Shown here: positions 54,141 to 63,843 of the stretch, piece after piece
Layout of the letters: the number at the start of each line of letters is the position of its first letter
Position numbering within the stretch: the first letter of the stretch is position 1
DNA from: Bacillus luti
Lineage (GTDB): Bacteria > Bacillota > Bacilli > Bacillales > Bacillaceae_G
NCBI RefSeq assembly: GCF_001884105.1
Contig: NZ_MACI01000078.1
Location: forward strand, 186,001 to 250,000
Direction: 5' to 3'
DNA length: 64,000 nucleotides
Notes under the pieces: generated by a model
What the model was told of the DNA's origin: nothing
The model's input: only the letters and a program-made list of their open reading frames with translations
Database searches by the model: none
Position numbers and translations under genes: made by a program

Positions 54141-55142
54141 GTGAAACCAACAATTTATGATGTTGCTGAAAAAGCAGGTGTATCAATTGCGACTGTATCC
54201 AAGGTAATTAATCAAACAGGGCGTATTAGTGAAAAAACAATAAACAAAGTAAATAAGGTAATGGATGAATTAGATTATCAGCCAAGTAGTGTAGCGGCAG
54301 CGTTAACAGGTAAAAAAACATATACGATTGGGGTACTTGTTCCAGATATCTCAAACTCCTTTTTTGCAGAAGTAGCAAGAGCTTTTGAAAATAGTGCGCG
54401 AGAATCAGGGTATACACTCATTTTATGCAGTACAGACCATCAAACAACACGTGAGCATGAATATATTGATTTACTATTTAAAAAGCAAGTAGATGGTATT
54501 ATTATTGCAACGGAACTCAATGATTATAAACTAGTTAAAAAAATAGTAAATCGAGATTTGCCACTTGTTTTATTTACTGTAGATCATCCTTCCATCACAA
54601 CTCATGTAGTGACAACTGATGATATGAGGGGAGGCTATCTAGCTGGACATTATTTAACACAGAAAGGTCATAAATCTTTAACGATTATGATGGAGAAAGA
54701 TAGAAAGAGTAGCATAGGGAGACTAAGTGGTTTTAAACAGGCTCTTATGGATTCTGGGGTTTCCTTAAATGATGATGCTATAATTAGCTGTTATTCTACA
54801 GTTGAAGATAGCAAACGTGCGAGTAAAGAATTACTTAAGTTACCTAATAGACCTACAGCAGTATTTGCTTGTACAGATCTAATTGCTATATGCCTAATGA
54901 ATGAAGCAAGAAAACAAGGGCTTTCTATTCCAGAAGATTTATCAATTATCGGCTTTGATAATACTATTTATGCTGAGATTGCAGATCCTGGGTTAACAAC
55001 GATTGAACAGCCGATTAAACAAATGGCATCTTGTACGTTTGAACAACTGCTAAAAACGATGGAAGTGACGGCCCATGCTAAGCAAAAAATCACAATTATC
55101 CCACAATTAGTAGAGCGCTCCTCGGTAAAGGATATTACATGA
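54141..55142 (+). CDS. LacI-family regulator of the inositol cluster (paralogue 1)
   Basis: The 333-residue regulator has a LacI headpiece (TIYDVAEKAGVSIATVSKVI, hinge YQPSSVAAALTG) and a periplasmic-binding effector domain. It adjoins a polyol permease and the iol genes, whose promoters carry LacI-type AAGCGCTT operators. In B. subtilis the iol genes are controlled by a DeoR-type IolR instead, so a LacI regulator is a different arrangement. Its headpiece is 70-75% identical over the visible part to the second LacI gene at 63844. A bidirectional terminator separates it from the permease gene. Confidence 0.88.
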   Translation: MKPTIYDVAEKAGVSIATVSKVINQTGRISEKTINKVNKVMDELDYQPSSVAAALTGKKTYTIGVLVPDISNSFFAEVARAFENSARESGYTLILCSTDHQTTREHEYIDLLFKKQVDGIIIATELNDYKLVKKIVNRDLPLVLFTVDHPSITTHVVTTDDMRGGYLAGHYLTQKGHKSLTIMMEKDRKSSIGRLSGFKQALMDSGVSLNDDAIISCYSTVEDSKRASKELLKLPNRPTAVFACTDLIAICLMNEARKQGLSIPEDLSIIGFDNTIYAEIADPGLTTIEQPIKQMASCTFEQLLKTMEVTAHAKQKITIIPQLVERSSVKDIT

Positions 55143-55175
55143 TAGCTGTTTTTAGTATTCTATTTGAAAGTAACA

Positions 55176-55217
55176 AAAAGGGCATCGTAACTATGTGCAG
55201 TTATGATGCCCTTCTTT
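55176..55217. terminator. Bidirectional terminator between LacI and permease genes
   Basis: AAAGGGCATCGTAACT pairs with AGTTATGATGCCCTT (one G-T pair), with A and T runs on both sides. Confidence 0.85.
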
Positions 55218-55228
55218 CTAGTAAGAAC

Positions 55229-56509
55229 TTATACGGAGTATTGCTCTCCACCTTCAGTATTTAAATCTTGTCTAATTTTATTTTCTTTCGGAATAGTAAG
55301 GAAATGAGTTAAAAATGCACCAAAGAAGTATAAACCAGCAAAGATCCACATAACGCCGCCTACACCTAATGGGCCGATGAATGCAGTTACAACTAATGGA
55401 CCAACAAAGGCAGATAATCCTGAACCTAAATTTAAAACAGACATTGCGGCCCCTTTATTTTCAGGAGCTAAAGATGGTACTAAAGCTGTAAGAGGTACAT
55501 AGCCAGCAAGCGTTGCTCCATAGCAACATGCAACAAATAATATTACCCAATAGTTATGTCCTACGAGTTGTGGTACATAATAAAGTGCGAGTGTTACAAT
55601 TCCGCATCCTACTCCCCCGAACCATTTAATCGTATTGACCCAACCGAACTTGTCTCCAACAATACCAAAAATTATATTAAACACCATATTTACAAAGAAT
55701 AGAGTACCCCAAATTTGAAGCCATTCAGTCATTGTAAAATTAAATTTCATCATATAAGTAGGTAGGAAAACGACAAATCCAAATTGAGCGGCTGAGTTTA
55801 TAATTTTAACAATACCACCTATACCAACTTTAGGATTTTCAAATGCGATGGTAATGCCTTTTAGTAATTCGCTTGACTTATTAGCGCTTACGGGTTGTTT
55901 TTTAAATTTGTCTTTATTTACAACAATTGAGAATAGTCCCCCGACAACAACAAAAATTAAGGCGCTCCATAAAGTAGCAACTTCCCCGATTTTAGGAACC
56001 ATATAACTAGAATAAAAGGCTCCTATAACACTTAAACCAAGCTGGAATACGAACCAGAACCATCCGACTGCCCTTGAAAGCATTTGTTGAGGAGTGCTGT
56101 AAGATACCCAAACTAAGAAAGAATAAGCAAATAGCGGATAACCAAATCCTCTGAGAGCGTAGCAAAGTAATATAACGGGATAATTCATACTTTCAATGCC
56201 TATACCTATGAAACCAATTGAACCTAAAATGAATGATACTAATCCAAATGTCATTACTTTTCTTGGTCCCCACATTTGTACAAATACCCCTGAAAACCAA
56301 GAAGAAGCAGATACAGTAATTCCATAAATGGTAAATAAAAAAGCAGTGTGCTCTAACGTTAAACCATTTTCAACGAGATAAGGGGATAACCATCCCTGCT
56401 CTAAACCGTCCCCGATCATAAAAACAATAATTCCTATGTATCCCCAAGTTAAATTAGAAGGGATACCAATCTTGTCCATAAATGTTCTGTTTGAACTAAT
56501 TGCGTTCAT
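55229..56509 (-). CDS. MFS polyol permease (RbtT/DalT/CsbX type)
   Basis: From ATG 56509 (after GGTGGTGGGAG on the minus strand) the protein has 426 residues and 12 helices. A longer frame to 56593 crosses the promoter and operator and cannot be coding. The N-terminal block IPSNLTWGYIGIIVFMIGDG is characteristic of the RbtT/DalT/CsbX polyol permeases; the motif between helices 2 and 3 is WGPRKVMTFG. Next to iol genes it probably imports myo-inositol or a related polyol. Its promoter carries a perfect TTAAGCGCTTAA operator, so it should share control with iolG. Confidence 0.85.
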   Translation of the reverse strand: MNAISSNRTFMDKIGIPSNLTWGYIGIIVFMIGDGLEQGWLSPYLVENGLTLEHTAFLFTIYGITVSASSWFSGVFVQMWGPRKVMTFGLVSFILGSIGFIGIGIESMNYPVILLCYALRGFGYPLFAYSFLVWVSYSTPQQMLSRAVGWFWFVFQLGLSVIGAFYSSYMVPKIGEVATLWSALIFVVVGGLFSIVVNKDKFKKQPVSANKSSELLKGITIAFENPKVGIGGIVKIINSAAQFGFVVFLPTYMMKFNFTMTEWLQIWGTLFFVNMVFNIIFGIVGDKFGWVNTIKWFGGVGCGIVTLALYYVPQLVGHNYWVILFVACCYGATLAGYVPLTALVPSLAPENKGAAMSVLNLGSGLSAFVGPLVVTAFIGPLGVGGVMWIFAGLYFFGAFLTHFLTIPKENKIRQDLNTEGGEQYSV

Positions 56510-56535
56510 TCTCCCACCACCGATTATTTTTTTGG

Positions 56536-56593
56536 TTAAGCGCTTAATTCTTTTTGATAAAAAAAGTATACGCTTACATAAGGGGAGCGTCAA
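56536..56593 (-). promoter_or_regulatory. Permease promoter with palindromic LacI operator
   Basis: On the minus strand TTGACG (plus coordinates 56588-56593) and TATACT (56565-56570) are 17 bases apart. Downstream lies the perfect palindrome TTAAGCGCTTAA (56536-56547), and the spacer contains a second, cre-like TGTAAGCG element. The operator is right after the transcription start, a roadblock position. Confidence 0.8.
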
Positions 56594-56875
56594 TAAAATT
56601 TTTTGACAATTTACAACTTTCTTTCATAAAGGTGCAACCTATAGGCTTATTAGGTACTAAAATAATCGTAAGTATGAACAGAAATTAATAACTTCAAGAT
56701 GGAAGTTTACTATATAAAGGGCTTAATTCTCTTTGTTATATCGGTGTTTTTTAATGGATTACTTGTAATTATTTAGATTCTCCTTTTCTTATTATAAATT
56801 TTCAAACGAATTGTAGTAGTGTTGTACAGGAAATTTGTAATTTGGATAAAAAATAATTATAAAAAATAAAATTGT

Positions 56876-56929
56876 TTGAATTTTAGGGTTTAGTATGTAT
56901 AATGAAGAAAAGTAGGGAAAGCGCTTAAC
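56876..56929 (+). promoter_or_regulatory. iolG promoter with LacI-type operator
   Basis: TTGAAT (56876-56881) and TATAAT (56898-56903) are 16 bases apart. The operator GAAAGCGCTTAACT (core AAGCGCTT 56919-56926) starts about where transcription begins. A half-site TGCGCTAAAC follows near 56938. The upstream stretch 56594-56875 holds no gene I can support. Confidence 0.75.
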
Positions 56930-56999
56930 TAAAATGATGCGCTAAACCTTATAGACTTTCATTTCGTTTCTTAAATTTAAATGAAGAGGGAGAAATCAT

Positions 57000-58025
57000 A
57001 TGAATGTTTTAACGATTGGGATTATTGGTGCTGGACGAATTGGAAAATTACACGTTGATAATTTACAGCTTATGCCACAAGTGAAAATTAAAGCGGTTTC
57101 AGATGTGATAATTAATCATTTAGAAAAATGGGCTCAAGACAAAGGGATTTCTACTTTGACAACTAGCTATCAGGATTTATTAGCAGATCCAGAAATTGAT
57201 GCTGTATTTATTTGTTCACCAACAAATACACATGCGCAAATTATTAAAGAAGCGGCTCTTGCAAAGAAACATATTTTTTGCGAAAAGCCTGTTAGTTTTT
57301 CGGTAGAAGAAACATTAGAAGCATTAGAAGTGGTGAAAGAACAAGGAGTATCTCTTCAAGTAGGTTTTAATCGCCGTTTCGATCCTAACTTCAGAAAAGT
57401 GTATGATCTTATTCAACAAGGAGAAGTGGGACACCCACATATTTTAAAAATTACGTCTAGAGATCCACAACCGCCAAGTATAGAATATGTTCGTTCTTCA
57501 GGTGGATTGTTTATGGATATGATGATTCATGATTTTGATATGGCCAGATACGTGATGAATAGTGAAGTTGTTGAAGTATTTGCATATGGAACAACATTAA
57601 TTGATCCGTCCATTCAAGAAGTAAACGATGTTGATACGGCAATTGTCACATTGAAATTTGCGAATGGAGCTTTAGGGGTAATTGATAATAGTCGCCAAGC
57701 TGTTTATGGATATGACCAGCGTCTTGAAGTGTTTGGTGAAAAAGGAGCAGTCGCTGCGGATAATTGCTGCCCAACAACAGTCCAAGTGTCAAAAACAGAA
57801 GGTGTTGTAAAAGATAAGCCGCTTTATTTCTTCTTAGAGCGTTATACGCAGGCTTACATTGAAGAAGTAACACAATTTACAAAGTCAATTATAGAAGGAC
57901 AAGCTGTTATTTGCAGTGGTAATGATGGGTTACAGGCAGAACGAATTGCGAAAGCTGCGAAGGAATCTTTATTAACAGGAAAACCTGTTCAAATTGAACA
58001 TAAACAGCCCGCATTAAACCAGTAA
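57000..58025 (+). CDS. iolG: Inositol 2-dehydrogenase
   Basis: This 341-residue enzyme oxidises myo-inositol to scyllo-inosose with NAD+, the first step of inositol catabolism. It belongs to the GFO/IDH/MocA family: an N-terminal Rossmann motif IGIIGAGRIGKLH, the catalytic FCEKPVSF with Lys, and the substrate-site DMMIHDFDMARY with the catalytic His/Asp pair. GAGGGAGA precedes the ATG. It is the first gene of the iol run, behind an AAGCGCTT operator. A further operator lies just after its stop. Confidence 0.92.
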   Translation: MNVLTIGIIGAGRIGKLHVDNLQLMPQVKIKAVSDVIINHLEKWAQDKGISTLTTSYQDLLADPEIDAVFICSPTNTHAQIIKEAALAKKHIFCEKPVSFSVEETLEALEVVKEQGVSLQVGFNRRFDPNFRKVYDLIQQGEVGHPHILKITSRDPQPPSIEYVRSSGGLFMDMMIHDFDMARYVMNSEVVEVFAYGTTLIDPSIQEVNDVDTAIVTLKFANGALGVIDNSRQAVYGYDQRLEVFGEKGAVAADNCCPTTVQVSKTEGVVKDKPLYFFLERYTQAYIEEVTQFTKSIIEGQAVICSGNDGLQAERIAKAAKESLLTGKPVQIEHKQPALNQ

Positions 58026-58026
58026 A

Positions 58027-58091
58027 GAAAGCGCTTAATTAGGGGTGGTTAAAGAGTTGTACATAGTATGGTCATCAAAAACTCTTAACCA
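58027..58091 (+). promoter_or_regulatory. Operator-like AAGCGCTT site and hairpin between iolG and iolC
   Basis: GAAAGCGCTTAATT (58027-58040) repeats the operator sequence of the iolG promoter two bases after the iolG stop. It is followed by an imperfect hairpin (GGTTAAAGAGTT with AACTCTTAACC, about 58046-58091) without a clear T run. It may be an auxiliary repressor site allowing DNA looping, or a transcript-processing signal. Confidence 0.55.
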
Positions 58092-58123
58092 TTCCTTTAC
58101 ATAAAGAACGGGAGGTAGTAATA

Positions 58124-59122
58124 ATGAATCCACTTATATTTAAAGAAGATTGTCCATTAGATCTTATCGCAGTTGGACGTTTATGCGTTGATTTAAATGC
58201 CAATGAAACACAACGTCCTATGGAAGAAACAAGAACGTTTACTAAGTATGTGGGGGGATCTCCTGCTAATATTGCGATAGGTACGGCACGTCTTGGCTTA
58301 CAAACGGGATTTATCGGTAAAGTGTCCGATGACCAAATGGGCCGCTTTATTACAGGGTACCTTAAGGACAATCATATTAATACAGATCAGATCTGTATTG
58401 ATCGTACTGGGGCAGTGACTGGTCTAGCGTTTACAGAAATTAAAAGTCCTGAAGATTGCAGTATTTTAATGTATCGTGACAATGTTGCAGATTTAAATCT
58501 TGATCCAACAGAAGTATCTGAGGACTATATTAAGCAATCAAAAGTACTCTTAATTTCAGGGACAGCTTTAGCAAAAAGCCCTTCTCGCGAGGCGGTATTT
58601 TTAGCACTAGAATATGCGCGTAAGCATGATGTAGTCGTATTTTTTGATGTTGATTACCGCCCTTATACATGGCAGTCCGAAGCTGAAACGGCTGTGTATT
58701 ACAATCTTGCGGCTGAAAAGTCTGATGTCATTATTGGAACGCGTGAAGAATTCAATATGATGGAAAAACTATTAAACTACGAACAATCTAATGATCAAGT
58801 TACAGCTGAAAGATGGTTTTCTCATCATGCGAAAATTGTTGTAATTAAACACGGCGGGGATGGTTCAATCGCTTATACGAGAGACGGTCAATCTCACCGA
58901 GGCGGTATCTTTAAAACAAAGGTATTAAAGACGTTCGGAGCTGGTGATTCATACGCTTCTGCATTTATTTACGGTTTAATGCAAGGGCTTGAGATTCCTC
59001 AAGCGATGCGATTAGGAGGGGCTTCGGCTTCAATTGTTATTTCAAAACATAGCTGTTCTGATGCAATGCCAACAAGGGCAGAGATTTCTACATTCATGGA
59101 AACGGCTGAGGAAATTGTATAG
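58124..59122 (+). CDS. iolC: 5-dehydro-2-deoxygluconokinase
   Basis: The 332-residue PfkB-family kinase phosphorylates 5-dehydro-2-deoxygluconate in the inositol pathway. It shows LDLIAVGRLCVDLNANE at the N-terminus, the first PfkB signature GGSPANIAIGTARLGLQ, and the catalytic GAGDSYASAFIYGLMQG near the C-terminus. GGGAGG precedes the ATG. It lies 98 bases after iolG and 77 before iolA on the same strand. Confidence 0.93.
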   Translation: MNPLIFKEDCPLDLIAVGRLCVDLNANETQRPMEETRTFTKYVGGSPANIAIGTARLGLQTGFIGKVSDDQMGRFITGYLKDNHINTDQICIDRTGAVTGLAFTEIKSPEDCSILMYRDNVADLNLDPTEVSEDYIKQSKVLLISGTALAKSPSREAVFLALEYARKHDVVVFFDVDYRPYTWQSEAETAVYYNLAAEKSDVIIGTREEFNMMEKLLNYEQSNDQVTAERWFSHHAKIVVIKHGGDGSIAYTRDGQSHRGGIFKTKVLKTFGAGDSYASAFIYGLMQGLEIPQAMRLGGASASIVISKHSCSDAMPTRAEISTFMETAEEIV

Positions 59123-59199
59123 AAACTTCATAAAACAATAATCTAGTAAGGGCGTATCCTAAGGACGCTTCTACATTAAATAAAAGGGAGAGAATTAAT

Positions 59200-60663
59200 A
59201 TGACAGTACAAACAGCACAAATTGTAAAAAACTACATTGGTGGCGAATGGGTAGAATCTTCTTCAACTAAGATGGAAGCTGTATATAATCCTGCAACAGG
59301 AGAAGTGATCGCTCAAGTACCACTTTCAACGAAAGAAGATGTTGAACAAGCTGTACTAGCAGCAAATAAAGCGTTCCAACTTTGGTCTAAAACAGCTGTG
59401 CCAAAACGTGCTCGTATTCTATTTAAATATCAACAATTACTAGTAGATAACTGGGAAGAGTTAGCGAAACTTATTACGATTGAAAATGGGAAAAGCTATA
59501 ACGAAGCTTACGGTGAAGTTCTTCGTGGTATTGAGTGTGTGGAATTTGCAGCGGGTGCTCCTACATTAATGATGGGAAAACAGCTTCCTGATATTGCGAC
59601 AGGTATTGAGTCTGGTATGTATCGTTATCCAATTGGTGTTATAGGCGGGATTACACCTTTTAACTTCCCGATGATGGTTCCATGCTGGATGTTCCCACTT
59701 GCAATTGCTTGTGGTAATACATTTGTATTAAAACCTTCAGAGCGTACACCAATTCTAGCGGCAAAATTAGCTGAATTAGCTGAAGAAGCAGGCTTACCAA
59801 AAGGCGTATTAAATATTGTAAATGGTGCACATGATGTAGTAAACGGTCTTCTTGAACATAAATTAGTGAAGGCAATTTCATTTGTAGGTTCTCAGCCAGT
59901 CGCAGAATATGTATATAAAAAAGGAACAGAAAACTTAAAACGTGTTCAAGCACTAGCTGGTGCGAAAAACCATTCTATTGTATTAAATGATGCGAACCTT
60001 GAACTAGCAACAAAGCAAATTATTAGCGCTGCATTCGGTTCAGCTGGTGAGCGTTGTATGGCTGCTTCTGTTGTAACAGTACAAGAAGAAATTGCAGATC
60101 AATTAGTTGAAAGGCTAGTAGAAGAAGCAAATAAAATTGTAATTGGAAATGGACTGGATGAAGATGTGTTTTTAGGACCAGTGATTCGTGATAACCATAA
60201 AGAGCGCACAATTGGTTACATCGATTCAGGTGTGAAACAGGGCGCTACGTTAGTTCGTGATGGACGCGAGGATGCAGCTGTAAAAGGGGCTGGTTACTTC
60301 GTAGGGCCAACAATTTTTGACCATGTTACAAAAGAAATGAAAATCTGGCAAGATGAGATTTTTGCTCCTGTTTTATCAATTGTTCGTGTGAAATCATTGG
60401 ATGAAGCGATTGAAATTGCGAATGAGTCTCGCTTTGCGAATGGGGCTTGCATTTATACAGATAGCGGGGCAAGTGTACGTCAATTCCGTGAAACAATTGA
60501 ATCAGGTATGTTAGGTGTTAATGTTGGGGTTCCAGCGCCAATGGCATTCTTCCCGTTCTCTGGCTGGAAAGATTCTTTTTATGGTGACCTTCATGCGAAT
60601 GGTACTGACGGCGTTGAGTTTTATACAAGGAAGAAAATGCTTACATCTCGTTGGGAAAAATAA
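59200..60663 (+). CDS. iolA: Methylmalonate-semialdehyde dehydrogenase (malonate-semialdehyde oxidising)
   Basis: The 487-residue CoA-acylating aldehyde dehydrogenase converts malonate semialdehyde to acetyl-CoA and CO2 at the end of inositol catabolism, and methylmalonate semialdehyde to propionyl-CoA. It shows [20 protein letters not shown], the NAD-fold [13 protein letters not shown] and the catalytic Cys in [11 protein letters not shown]. It has the family's length and start ([12 protein letters not shown]). AAGGGAG precedes the ATG. A terminator between it and iolD (60733) should reduce downstream transcription. Confidence 0.93.
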   Translation: MTVQTAQIVKNYIGGEWVESSSTKMEAVYNPATGEVIAQVPLSTKEDVEQAVLAANKAFQLWSKTAVPKRARILFKYQQLLVDNWEELAKLITIENGKSYNEAYGEVLRGIECVEFAAGAPTLMMGKQLPDIATGIESGMYRYPIGVIGGITPFNFPMMVPCWMFPLAIACGNTFVLKPSERTPILAAKLAELAEEAGLPKGVLNIVNGAHDVVNGLLEHKLVKAISFVGSQPVAEYVYKKGTENLKRVQALAGAKNHSIVLNDANLELATKQIISAAFGSAGERCMAASVVTVQEEIADQLVERLVEEANKIVIGNGLDEDVFLGPVIRDNHKERTIGYIDSGVKQGATLVRDGREDAAVKGAGYFVGPTIFDHVTKEMKIWQDEIFAPVLSIVRVKSLDEAIEIANESRFANGACIYTDSGASVRQFRETIESGMLGVNVGVPAPMAFFPFSGWKDSFYGDLHANGTDGVEFYTRKKMLTSRWEK

Positions 60664-60732
60664 TGATTAAGAGAGAAGTAAAATTGCTCTAGTTGTTTGT
60701 AAGCGAAAGTAACGGAAGTATTAAAACATAAG

Positions 60733-60775
60733 AAGGAAGTATTAGGAGTCTAGCAAATTCCTAATACTCCTTTTT
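60733..60775 (+). terminator. Terminator between iolA and iolD
   Basis: AGTATTAGGA pairs with TCCTAATACT, extended by AAGG/CCTT across a bulge, and followed by five T. It lies inside the iol run, 43 bases before the iolD start. Confidence 0.82.
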
Positions 60776-60817
60776 CATATGCAAAATGACTGATAGAGAT
60801 GGAAAGGAGCAAATGAT

Positions 60818-62752
60818 ATGCAAACTGTTAGAATGACCACGGCGCAAGCCTTGGTGAGATTTTTGAACGAGCAGTATGTAGAGTTTGATGGAGAGCAACA
60901 AAAGTTTATTAAGGGGATCTTTACAATTTTTGGTCATGGAAATGTAGTAGGCCTAGGTCAAGCTTTAGAAGAAGACGCAGGCGAATTAGAAGTATATCAA
61001 GGGAGAAACGAGCAAGGAATGGCAAATGCTGCGGTTGCTTTTGCAAAACAAAAACATAGAAAACAAATTATGGCATGTACTTCTTCTGTTGGTCCTGGAT
61101 CAGCAAATATGATTACCTCTGCTGCAACGGCTTCTGCAAACAATATTCCCGTTTTACTACTTCCAGGTGATGTATTTGCAACGAGACAACCTGACCCTGT
61201 TCTTCAACAAATTGAACAAACGCATGACTTATCTATTTCTACGAATGATGCTTTTCGTGCAGTAAGTAAGTACTGGGACCGGGTAAATCGTCCTGAACAA
61301 TTGATGACAGCCATGATTCATGCCATGCGTGTTTTAACGAATCCGGCAGATACAGGAGCTGTAACAATTTGTTTACCACAAGATGTCCAAGGAGAAGCTT
61401 GGGATTTTCCAAGTTATTTCTTCCAAAAACGTGTTCACCGTATTGAACGACGCCTACCTACAAAAGCCAGCCTAGCTGATGCGGTTGAAATGATTAAGAG
61501 AAAGAAAAAGCCAGTTATGATTTGCGGTGGTGGTGTAAGGTACGCAGAAGCGGCAGAAGAACTAAAACAGTTTGCCGAAACATTCCACATTCCATTTGGA
61601 GAAACACAAGCTGGAAAAAGTGCGATTGAAAGCAGTCATCCGTATAATCTTGGCGGCGTTGGGGTAACTGGAAATTTAGCAGCTAATACAATTGCAAAGG
61701 AAGCGGATCTTGTTATTGGGATCGGGACGAGATTTACTGATTTTACAACGGCATCTAAACAATTATTTCAAAATGAGGAAGTTGAGTTTTTAAACATTAA
61801 CATTTCAGAATTTCATGCGAATAAGCTTGATGCATTGAAGGTTATAGCGGATGCGAAAGAAGCGCTTCTTGCTCTAATAGAGGAACTGCACGCAATTGAT
61901 TATCGATCTAGCTATACAGCAGAAATCGCTGATGCAAAAGAGGCTTGGGAAACAGAATTAGTACGCCTACATAATATTCGCTTTACAGACCAAGATTTCA
62001 CACCAGAAGTTGAAGGACATTTCGATGAGAATATAAATGAGTATGTAGACGCACTTGGTACACAATTAACACAGACTGCAGTCATTGGACAAATTAATAC
62101 ATTACTTCATGAAGATGCAATTATCGTAGGGGCGGCTGGAAGTCTTCCGGGTGATTTACAAAGAATGTGGGCATCGAGACAACCAAATACGTATCATATG
62201 GAGTATGGATACTCTTGCATGGGCTATGAGGTTGCGGGCGCACTTGGTGCAAAGCTAGCTGAACCATCGAAGGAAGTATATGCAATGGTAGGGGATGGTA
62301 GTTACCAAATGCTTCATTCTGAGCTCGTCACAAGCCTTCAAGAAAATAAAAAAATTAATATTTTATTGTTTGATAACTCCGGATTTGGCTGCATTAATAA
62401 CTTGCAAATGGGCAATGGAATGGGAAGCTTTGGAACAGAGTTTCGCTACCGAGACCAGGAAACTCGTAAATTAAACGGGGCTATTATGAAAATTGATTTT
62501 GCAGCTAGTGCGGCGGGATATGGTGTGAAAACATATCGTGTTACATCGATAGAACAATTACAGGAAGTGCTTGAAGATGCGAAAAAACAAACGGTTTCTA
62601 CATTGATTGATATTAAAGTATTACCAAAAACAATGACAGATGGATATGAGTCATGGTGGCATGTAGGGGTTGCAGAAATATCTAATAGTCAAAGTGTACA
62701 AGCTGCGTACGAGAGTAAAGTAAGTAACTTGCGAAAGGCAAGATCTTATTAG
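60818..62752 (+). CDS. iolD: 3D-(3,5/4)-trihydroxycyclohexane-1,2-dione hydrolase
   Basis: This 644-residue thiamine-diphosphate enzyme opens the inositol ring by hydrolysis, the third step of the pathway. It has the family's three-domain layout: an N-terminal PYR domain with the catalytic Glu ([17 protein letters not shown]), a central Rossmann domain and a C-terminal PP domain with the ThDP motif [14 protein letters not shown] to [15 protein letters not shown] precedes the ATG. Terminators flank it on both sides. Confidence 0.93.
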   Translation: MQTVRMTTAQALVRFLNEQYVEFDGEQQKFIKGIFTIFGHGNVVGLGQALEEDAGELEVYQGRNEQGMANAAVAFAKQKHRKQIMACTSSVGPGSANMITSAATASANNIPVLLLPGDVFATRQPDPVLQQIEQTHDLSISTNDAFRAVSKYWDRVNRPEQLMTAMIHAMRVLTNPADTGAVTICLPQDVQGEAWDFPSYFFQKRVHRIERRLPTKASLADAVEMIKRKKKPVMICGGGVRYAEAAEELKQFAETFHIPFGETQAGKSAIESSHPYNLGGVGVTGNLAANTIAKEADLVIGIGTRFTDFTTASKQLFQNEEVEFLNINISEFHANKLDALKVIADAKEALLALIEELHAIDYRSSYTAEIADAKEAWETELVRLHNIRFTDQDFTPEVEGHFDENINEYVDALGTQLTQTAVIGQINTLLHEDAIIVGAAGSLPGDLQRMWASRQPNTYHMEYGYSCMGYEVAGALGAKLAEPSKEVYAMVGDGSYQMLHSELVTSLQENKKINILLFDNSGFGCINNLQMGNGMGSFGTEFRYRDQETRKLNGAIMKIDFAASAAGYGVKTYRVTSIEQLQEVLEDAKKQTVSTLIDIKVLPKTMTDGYESWWHVGVAEISNSQSVQAAYESKVSNLRKARSY

Positions 62753-62762
62753 AGTAGAGCAC

Positions 62763-62812
62763 AAAGAGAGCTTTTTATCCACATGTATATTGTTTAGGAA
62801 GCTCTCTTTTTA
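62763..62812 (+). terminator. Terminator between iolD and iolE
   Basis: AAAGAGAGCTT (62763-62773) pairs with AAGCTCTCTTT (62799-62809), followed by T. The loop is long (25 bases). It may act as an internal attenuator of the iol run. Confidence 0.8.
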
Positions 62813-62868
62813 ACGAACAGATAAGAGGATTTAGCAGAATTTTATTATATTTTACAAAGAGGAGAGAT

Positions 62869-63771
62869 ATGGGGATGTTCAAAGAAAACACGATTAAGCT
62901 TGGAATTGCACCAATTGCTTGGACAAATGATGATATGCCAGAACTAGGGGCAGAAAATACGTTTGAACAATGTATTAGTGAGATGGCACTAGCTGGATTT
63001 AATGGAAGTGAAGTAGGTAATAAATATCCGAGAAATACAATTGTATTGAAAAAATCTTTGGGATTAAGAAACCTGGAGATTGCTAGCGCATGGTTTAGTA
63101 TGTTTTTGACAACGAAGCCGCTTGAAGAGACTATACAAGCATTTATTAAGCATAGAGATTTCTTGCATGATATGGGTGCAAAAGTCATCGTTGTTTCAGA
63201 GCAAGGACATAGTATTCAAGGCTTAATGGATGTACCGCTATTTAAAAATAAGCCTGTTTTTACAGAAGAAGAGTGGGATAAGCTTGCGGAGGGGTTACAT
63301 CATCTCGGTAAATTGGCTCAGGAAAAGGGGCTACATATTGTATACCACCATCATATGGGTACGGGTGTTCAAACAACGGCAGAAATTGAAAAGTTAATGG
63401 ATATGACGGATCCAGAGCTTGTATCCTTGCTTTTTGATACAGGTCATCTTGTTTTTTCAGGAGAAGAACCGCTTTATATTTTGAAAAAATATTTACCCCG
63501 TATTAAACACGTACATTTAAAAGATATTCGCCAAGAAGTAGTAGATGCTGTAAAGAAAAACGAATTAAGCTTCTTACAGGCTGTGAAGAATGGTGCATTT
63601 ACAGTTCCTGGGGATGGTGTAATTGTATTTGATGAAGTGTTTACTATCCTTGCAAACTCTCATTATAAAGGGTGGTTTGTAGTAGAAGCAGAGCAAGACC
63701 CGGCTTTAGCAAATCCATTTGAATACGCATTAAAAGCCCGGAAATTTATACAAGAAAAAGCAGGTCTTTAG
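62869..63771 (+). CDS. iolE: Myo-inosose-2 dehydratase
   Basis: The 300-residue sugar-isomerase-fold TIM barrel dehydrates scyllo-inosose, the second step of inositol breakdown. It starts [19 protein letters not shown], and shows [44 protein letters not shown] and KHVHLKDIR, whose Glu, Asp and His residues bind the metal. GAGGAG lies before ATG 62869; a second ATG is at 62875. It precedes the second LacI gene by 72 bases. Confidence 0.92.
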   Translation: MGMFKENTIKLGIAPIAWTNDDMPELGAENTFEQCISEMALAGFNGSEVGNKYPRNTIVLKKSLGLRNLEIASAWFSMFLTTKPLEETIQAFIKHRDFLHDMGAKVIVVSEQGHSIQGLMDVPLFKNKPVFTEEEWDKLAEGLHHLGKLAQEKGLHIVYHHHMGTGVQTTAEIEKLMDMTDPELVSLLFDTGHLVFSGEEPLYILKKYLPRIKHVHLKDIRQEVVDAVKKNELSFLQAVKNGAFTVPGDGVIVFDEVFTILANSHYKGWFVVEAEQDPALANPFEYALKARKFIQEKAGL

Positions 63772-63843
63772 TTTCCGTATTGTGAGATTGCAAGTTTCAA
63801 TGTCGTATAAAGAATATGTAGTGGTAGGTAAAGGAGGTGTCAT

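Noticed and set aside
56510-56593. Longer start for the MFS permease
   Set aside because: The added codons cover the promoter and the palindromic operator; the ATG at 56509 has a strong ribosome site.
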